Positions 59,440-64,000 of a DNA stretch of 64,000 bases are shown piece by piece. The notes beneath the pieces were generated by a model that was given only the letters and a program-made list of their open reading frames with translations, did not search any database and was not told where the DNA came from. Within the stretch, counting starts at the first letter, position 1. The number at the start of each line of letters is the position of its first letter. The position numbers were made by a program, and so were the translations under genes. The stretch is from NCBI GenBank assembly GCA_036924085.1, contig JAVGWX010000004.1, forward strand, positions 76,477,090 through 76,541,089, given 5' to 3'. Source of the stretch: Ariolimax columbianus. Its lineage: Eukaryota > Mollusca > Gastropoda > Stylommatophora > Arionidae.

Positions 59440-60205
59440 CAATAACCTCCAGTTTGAAAATGGTGATGCAATCAGTGACATCAGCATTAAGATGGCTCTC
59501 TGAGACCCCTTTATCACGGACAATCACTGTGACTGACGCGCAAGACGTACTTCAGAAGGTACAGAAGGGATGGCCGAGGTCCGAGTCAATAGCAGCTGTT
59601 GAGGCCTCAAACCTCCAGGGGTTGACATGGATGTACTGTCCTTGTTAAGCTGGGGTTCAATGCAATGAAAGAACTAACATCTTGGCTGCCCAAGCTCCCA
59701 TCATGTGCACGTTAGGTTTTTTATGTGTGCCTTAATTATATATTTCCCAAGGCGGTGTGCGTTGCACAGTGTTTTTATTTTGCGCCTGTCGGCCCAGTGT
59801 ATCCGACTTCCGCATGAATTTATGTGTCTGCTTCCTCCTGCGTTTTTTAAGGGTTAACTTCCCCGGGGTAACGGCCTGTGCTGTAATGGTTAGCGAACCC
59901 AGTACCTTCGGCTTGTGAGCCGTGTCATTTAAACACTAGTCCACGCCGCCCATGGGCTCGTTAGGAGTACAATTTGAAATCAATCAACGACGACTGTTTG
60001 GTGAAAAAGATGAATCAGCAATCCACAGACTAAAACGTTCCGAAAAATCAAACGAACTTCGAGCTGAGGGGGACGCATGAGAGGACGGAGCAGGAGAGTG
60101 TACAACCAGCGAGCTACAGGGACCATCAGCATCCAGGCTCTGCACCATTTCTTAAAATAGACTAAGCACCTATTAGTATGCCGGGAGTTCATTGACTTCA
60201 ATTCG
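59440..60205 (+). mobile_element. LINE fragment, RNase H domain, with a SINE inserted
   Basis: Frame from 59454: SALRWLSETPLSRTITVTDA, QDVLQKVQKGWPRSESIAAV, EASNLQGLTWMYCP, then AGVQCNERTN after a stop. This matches RNase H of LINEs (TDS-like segment, WxxCPGHAGVxGNExAD). After the SINE at 59717-59958 it resumes with EINQRRLFGEKDE and RMRGRSRRVYNQRATGTISI, the post-RNase H tail. Confidence 0.75.
59717..59958 (-). mobile_element. SINE, family A, with target-site duplication
   Basis: Antisense copy: the T-run at 59717 is its poly-A tail and the tRNA-like head (GGCGTGGACTAGTG, GTACTGGGTTCGC on the minus strand) is at the right. It is bounded by CGTTAGG at 59710-59716 and again at 59959-59965, a 7-bp target-site duplication within the RNase H LINE. 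Confidence 0.85.
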
Positions 60206-60379
60206 TAGGGAAAAAAGACAGAAACTGAAATGGGAGAAAAACATACATGATACATTTACCGCAAAGAGAGATAACCTGACCTGAAATGGAGGAAGAGATT
60301 CCTGTGCAAGGACTGGAAATATGTTAGGTACAGCTGATAAAATAATGTATATAATTAATGCATCATCATCATTCCGTGG
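60206..60379. other. Short spacer, nothing recognised
   Basis: AT-rich; no ORF or repeat. Confidence 0.4.
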
Positions 60380-60600
60380 TTCCGGGATTCCGTGGCGAAG
60401 TGTTTAAGCCGACGGCCTCGTGATCAGGTGGTGTGGGTTCGACTCCGGACTCCGCTGTTTTTTTCACGGGTGCTTGATGCAGAGTCCCCTGCATCTCGTA
60501 GCCACCCCCTAGTCGTCTTGTCCTTGACTTGCCACCGGGGTCGGGCGGCTAGAGACGAGAGAGTGAGGATAAAAAGCGCAGTTAATCCTTACTAAAAATA
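60380..60600 (+). mobile_element. tRNA-derived SINE-like element
   Basis: TCCGTGGCGAAGTGTTTAAG (A-box region) and GTGTGGGTTCGACTCCG (B box) at tRNA spacing, followed by a nonmatching body (CCCCTAGTCGTCTTGTCC). The head resembles a Leu/Ser-type tRNA with a GTGATCAGG loop, but a 3' acceptor stem is not seen, so I favour a SINE over a tRNA gene. Confidence 0.5.
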
Positions 60601-61319
60601 GCGCTAGCAAAATAAATTATGCTGTCATCGTTAACGTCATCATTTAGACGTCTGGTTCCCCGTGGAACATAGGGCAGCAACAGATGGTTTCCATCTGTTC
60701 TGGTTCGGTGTCCTCTTTTTGAGTTCCACCGACGAGACACCTATTTTCATCTTCTTCTTCATCGTACGCTGTTTACAGCGATATTTACGTTGCCCTGTTT
60801 TATTTTGTTAAGCCTGTGGCTCAGTGCATCCGATTTCAACAGGCGTTTCTGTAGGGATGCCCTCCTTAGCCTTTGGCTGTCCCCAGCCTATCTGCAAGGC
60901 AGCTGTTGTTTTTATCAGAGTTGTCTCTCTTAGGGAAGTTTTCTTGCAGGACTAACGAGTCTTTCCCACTCGTGTCCATAGGGTTTGGCAATGATATGAT
61001 ATGATAAGATGGACTATGTACTAGTTTGTACTATCCCGCAAGAGAGGCAGTCCAGTGTGACTGTGTCTCAGGATCGTCACGTTCTGCCAGAAGCGTAGCA
61101 TATGCATGTGAGTGAGGTATCTCTTTGCTCCCTTTATTTTCTCGGCTCATCTGCAGTGATGGCACGCCTAGCATTCCCCGCATCCTGGGATGTTGTCACA
61201 ATAGGGCAGAGGTGCAATGACCGCTGGACTGCATCTCTTCTGCGTCCATTGGGATGGCTGATAGCAGACAGAGATAAAGAGCGAGACATGAATGCATTTG
61301 GCCCTGTGCATTTCTGCGG
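60601..61319. other. No gene recognised; SINE family A tail fragment near 60770-60850 (-)
   Basis: GTTTTATTTTGTTAAGCCTG and CAGTGCATCCGATTTC mirror the family A body. The remainder has only short ORFs. Confidence 0.45.
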
Positions 61320-61515
61320 CTCGACCGGGCCGGGCTGAGACGCGAGCCCCAGGTACCAACCATATCGTGGCCTCCCATCACAGCGGTGCTGAGATTTAGG
61401 GCGGGATTCTGGCTTAGAGGCGTTCGGCCGTAGTCCCTCAGGTGGTAGTTTCGCACCATTGGCTTATCAGCCAAGCACGTGGACCAAATGTCAGCGACCT
61501 GCAATTCCTTTTGAA
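61320..61515 (-). pseudogene. 28S rRNA 3'-end fragment, copy a
   Basis: On the + strand, GGGCGGGATTCTGGCTTAGA, GGCGTTCGGCC, CCATTGGCTTATCAGCCAAG and ACCAAATGTC are in the order of the conserved 28S region near its 3' end, read antisense. Scattered substitutions. The part below 61399 (towards the 28S 3' terminus) is less certain. Confidence 0.75.
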
Positions 61516-61589
61516 GGAGTGCATTTAACCAGGGGACAAGCCTGGTAATGGCACGGAGATGTTGTTCGCCTGGTGTGCGGACATATCTC

Positions 61590-61895
61590 ATGATCAAGGG
61601 TTGCGTCTCAACAGTTCGCAGTGAGGTGGCTGCTCTACTGCTTACGACACCCCATCGCAGTGGTGCTGAGATTTAGGACGCGATTCCGGCTTAGAAGCGT
61701 TCGGCCGTAATCCCTCACATGGTAGCCTCGCGCCGTTGGCTTATGAGCCTAGTACGTGGACCAAATGTCTGCGATTTGCGATTCCTCTCGACTTGAGCAG
61801 GACTACCGTACCAATGCCCTGTAATTAGTAGGGTAAAACTGACCTGTCTTCCGAGGGTCTAATACCAGCATCCGTTCACTATAAGACCCAACGAA
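61590..61895 (-). pseudogene. 28S rRNA 3'-end fragment, copy b (includes the 3' terminus)
   Basis: The + strand has GCTGCTCTACTGCTTACGAC (the conserved terminal hairpin region), GCGATTCCGGCTTAGAAGCG, ACCAAATGTC, TTGAGCAGGACTACCGTACC, AGTAGGGTAAAACTGACCTG and GGTCTAATACCAGC. This matches 28S order up to the CCAACG near 61890. Diverged at about one base in six to eight by eye, with an internal deletion near 61660. Confidence 0.8.
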
Positions 61896-61924
61896 TCAAT
61901 AGAGGGCTTTTTAGTCAGTCAATG

Positions 61925-62062
61925 ACCAAGCGTCTGGAACCTGCGATTTCTGTAGGGTTAAGCAGGGTTACCGTAGCAGACGCTCTTTCATTTGGATAGT
62001 TCAACTGAGCTGTCTTCCGTTGGTCTAATACCAGCACACGTTCCATATTAAACCCAACGAGA
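61925..62062 (-). pseudogene. 28S rRNA 3'-end fragment, copy c
   Basis: TCTGGAACCTGCGATTTCTG, TTAAGCAGGGTTACCGTAGC, AGCTGTCTTCCGTTGGTCTA and ATATTAAACCCAACGAG match 28S in order but lack the part nearest the 3' terminus. Runs directly into 18S copy a. Confidence 0.7.
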
Positions 62063-62160
62063 GTGCTCTCAGTCTGTCAGTCATTTTACAGTGTTGGCGT
62101 GTTGAGTCAAATTAAGCCACATGCTCCACTCCTGGTGGTGCCCTCTCGTCAATTCCTTTA
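62063..62160 (-). pseudogene. 18S rRNA fragment, copy a
   Basis: GTGTTGAGTCAAATTAAGCC, CTCCACTCCTGGTGGTGCCC and GTCAATTCCTTTA are 18S antisense; similarity stops abruptly at TCGAACC. GCTCTCAGTCTGTCAGTC at the left also resembles 18S just downstream, with a small deletion between. Confidence 0.8.
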
Positions 62161-62194
62161 TCGAACCTGGATGCGAGACAGTCAAGCCACAGAG

Positions 62195-62260
62195 AGACTA
62201 GCCCCAGATTGTCGAGGATCTAATTGCAGCACCCGTTCCATATTGGACCCAACGAAAGTG
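62195..62260 (-). pseudogene. 28S rRNA fragment, copy d
   Basis: GTCGAGGATCTAATTGCAGC and CCATATTGGACCCAACGAAA match the end of copy c. It adjoins 18S copy b by the same junction that joins copies c and a. Confidence 0.6.
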
Positions 62261-62261
62261 C

Positions 62262-62314
62262 TCTCGGCCTGTCAATCATTTCAGTGTTGGCGTGTTGAGT
62301 GAAATTAAGCTGCG

Positions 62315-62347
<33 letters not shown>

Positions 62348-63167
62348 TCTTTAAGTTTCAGCTTTGCAACCATACTTTCCCCGGAACCCAAACACTTTGG
62401 TTTCCCGGAATCTGCCCGCAGAGTCATCGAAGCAACTCCTGCAGATCGCTAGTCGGCATCGTTTATGGTCAGAACTACGACGGTATCTGATCTTCTTCGC
62501 GCCTCTGACTTTCGTTCTTGATTAATGAAAACATTCTTGACAAATGCTTTCGCAGTAGCTCGTCTTGCGGCGATCCAAGAATTTCACATATAACGCCGCA
62601 ATACGAATGCCCCCGTTTGTCCCTGTCAATCATTACCTCCAGTTCCGAAAACCAACAAAATAGAACCGAGGTCCTATTCCATTATTCCATGCACCATTAT
62701 TCAGGCAGCCGAGGCCTGCTTTGAGCACACTAATTTTTTCAAAGTAAACGCGCCGGCCACCCAGGACGATCAGCGAAGAGCACCCGCGGGAGAGAGACGG
62801 CAGAAAGTAGGGCAGGAGACAACGGGCAGTGAACCGGCGCGAGCCGGACCGCCCGCCTGCGCCTGAGATCCAACTACGAGCTTTTTAACTGCAACAACTT
62901 TAATATACGCTATTGGAGCTGGAATTATCGCGGCTGCTGTCACCAGACTTGCCCTAAAATAGATCCTCGTCAAAGGGTTTAAAGTGTACTCATTCCATTA
63001 CGGGGCCTCGAAAGAGTCCCGTATTGTTATTTTTCGTCACTACCTCCCCGTGCCGGGAGTGGGTAAGTTGCGGGCCTGCTGCCTTTCTTGGATGTGGTAG
63101 CTTTTTCTCATGCTCCCTCTCCGGAAACGAACCCTGATTCCCCGTTACCCGTTACAAACATGGTAGA
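62262..63167 (-). rRNA. 18S rRNA, internal fragment of about 900 nt (truncated at both ends)
   Basis: Antisense 18S sequence, well conserved. It includes the GTCAATTTCTTTAAGTTTC and AAACTTAAAGAAATTGACGG-type universal region, the GATCAGATACCGTCGTAGTT stretch (as its complement), the V4 insert, GCTATTGGAGCTGGAATTAT, CTACCTCCCCGTGCCGGG and the CCCTCTCCGGAAACGAACCC block. It ends at ACAAACATGGTAGA, where similarity is lost. Roughly the first fifth and the last third of a complete 18S are missing, so it cannot give functional rRNA. It is markedly better preserved than the 28S pieces beside it. The order on the minus strand, 18S then 28S, is that of rDNA, but with ITS, 5.8S and most of 28S absent. 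Confidence 0.9.
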
Positions 63168-63234
63168 CCTATTTATCTATTCGCCGTCCTGCCCAACTAT
63201 TCGCCATCAAGTCTTTCTTGGCTTTTACACTCGT

Positions 63235-64000
63235 CTCTATCCCTGTCAGGTCAGGTCATCCCGTAAACGGCGAGGTCGTTGGGGCACACATGAAGACATC
63301 CTCACAGCCCCACGCCACCCCTCTCTGTCAGATGCCGCTGCCTGTGACTCTTCTGGTCGGAGATTGGTCCATTCTTTTATGTTGTCCTCCCATCTCTTTT
63401 TGGGCCGGCCTCTTCGTCGTCTGCCATGCACCTTTCCGTGGAGGATTGTATTTACAAGACCATTTGATCTCGATATGTGACCGTACCAAGTGAGTATCTT
63501 TCTTTTGACAGTTGCCAAGAGGTCTTCGAAGGTCCTATTTCTGTTGTAATTCTATCTCGTATTTCCTCATTTGAAACTCGATCTTTGAACGTGACATTTA
63601 AAAGTTTTCGGAAACATCTCATCTGCAAGGCCTGTATCCTTCGTTGAAGGTCAGCTGTAACTGTCCATGTCTCACACGCATAGAGGAATATTGACAGGAC
63701 CATTGTACGCATTAATCTGATTTTCGTGAGTAGGGCTAACCGTTTATCTTGCCAGATTTTGTTTAGTCGTGCAAGCGCCGCTATTGTCTGTGCTATTCTG
63801 GCCAACACCTCACATTTTGATCCTTCATCACTGACAATCGACCCAAGATATTTAAAACGGTCAACCACTTCGAGTTCCTGACCGTTAGCTTTTATCCTGC
63901 TGTTGAAGCCCATAGCGTTGTTGGTCATTAATTTTGTCTTTCCAGCGTTTATCTCCAAACCATAGTCAAGAGCTGTTTCATCGAGCCTTCTGACCCATTC
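63235..64000 (-). mobile_element. RTE-like LINE 3' end, frameshifted, continuing past the window
   Basis: On the minus strand, 63958-63520 encodes MEINAGKTKLMTNN, VVDRFKYLGSIVSDEGSK, RLMRTMVLSIFLYACETWTV and RCFRKLLNVTFKDRVSNEEI: the part of the reverse transcriptase after the catalytic core. After a frameshift near 63510, a second frame (63518-63246) carries LTWYGHISRSNGLVNTILHG, GRRRRGRPKKRWEDNIKEWT and a VPQRPRRLRDD end. Both frames together cover the expected C-terminus. The element is the least decayed LINE here apart from the frameshift. Its catalytic core would lie beyond 64000. Confidence 0.88.

Noticed and set aside
60385..60455. Functional tRNA gene
   Set aside because: A and B boxes are present, but no complete acceptor stem is evident and a SINE-type body follows; the same applies at 37165 and 30480.
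62063..63167. Functional rRNA gene
   Set aside because: 18S is truncated at both ends, fused to 28S 3' fragments, and lacks ITS and 5.8S.

Overview
This is a gene-poor stretch of a eukaryotic nuclear genome, most likely animal and probably a gastropod mollusc. That assignment is an inference. It rests on several families of decayed non-LTR retrotransposons (LINEs), tRNA-derived SINEs, a mariner-type transposon relic, and an internal 18S rRNA fragment whose long variable insert looks heterobranch/mollusc-like. There are no operons, ribosome-binding sites or bacterial gene arrangements. I found no complete protein-coding host gene. The best host-gene candidate is one short possible first coding exon at 27196-27336, ending in a consensus splice donor. 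Layout: (1) 1-20405 is one continuous satellite of 20- and 22-bp monomers starting TTTCTTCATCTC. Variant monomers make position markers, and these show nested segmental duplications with offsets of 8605, 1322, 3032, 2196, 1868 and 1164 bp. The + strand is almost pure pyrimidine and the monomer has no stop codon in any + frame, so the ORFs of thousands of codons are artefacts. (2) 20395-22630 continues as TTC-rich and T/C-rich sequence, interrupted by an antisense RNase H-type LINE fragment. (3) 22631-61300 is a mosaic of about a dozen and a half distinct minisatellites (unit lengths 20-62 bp), several microsatellites, at least fourteen LINE fragments (nearly all from the C-terminal end of the reverse transcriptase or the RNase H/zinc-knuckle region), four SINE-like families, two mariner ends, and an unclassified mobile element called family C here. 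(4) 61320-63167 is an antisense mosaic of ribosomal RNA gene pieces: three or four copies of the 28S 3' end and two of 18S, joined without ITS or 5.8S. (5) 63235-64000 is the 3' end of a frameshifted LINE that runs off the window. How the parts relate: transposable elements have supplied much of the raw material for the tandem repeats. A 52-bp piece of one LINE reverse transcriptase ORF was amplified to 23 copies (41447-42643). A 42-bp piece of an RNase H domain became a 7-copy array (about 52460-52765). The 3' tail of family C carries a 38-bp unit present in 1 to about 15 copies depending on the copy. The strongest candidates for something undescribed are family C with its variable tail, the minisatellite born inside a LINE ORF, and the chimeric 18S/28S tandem. 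None is a multi-gene functional system. All assignments come from reading motifs by eye; no alignment or database search was run.
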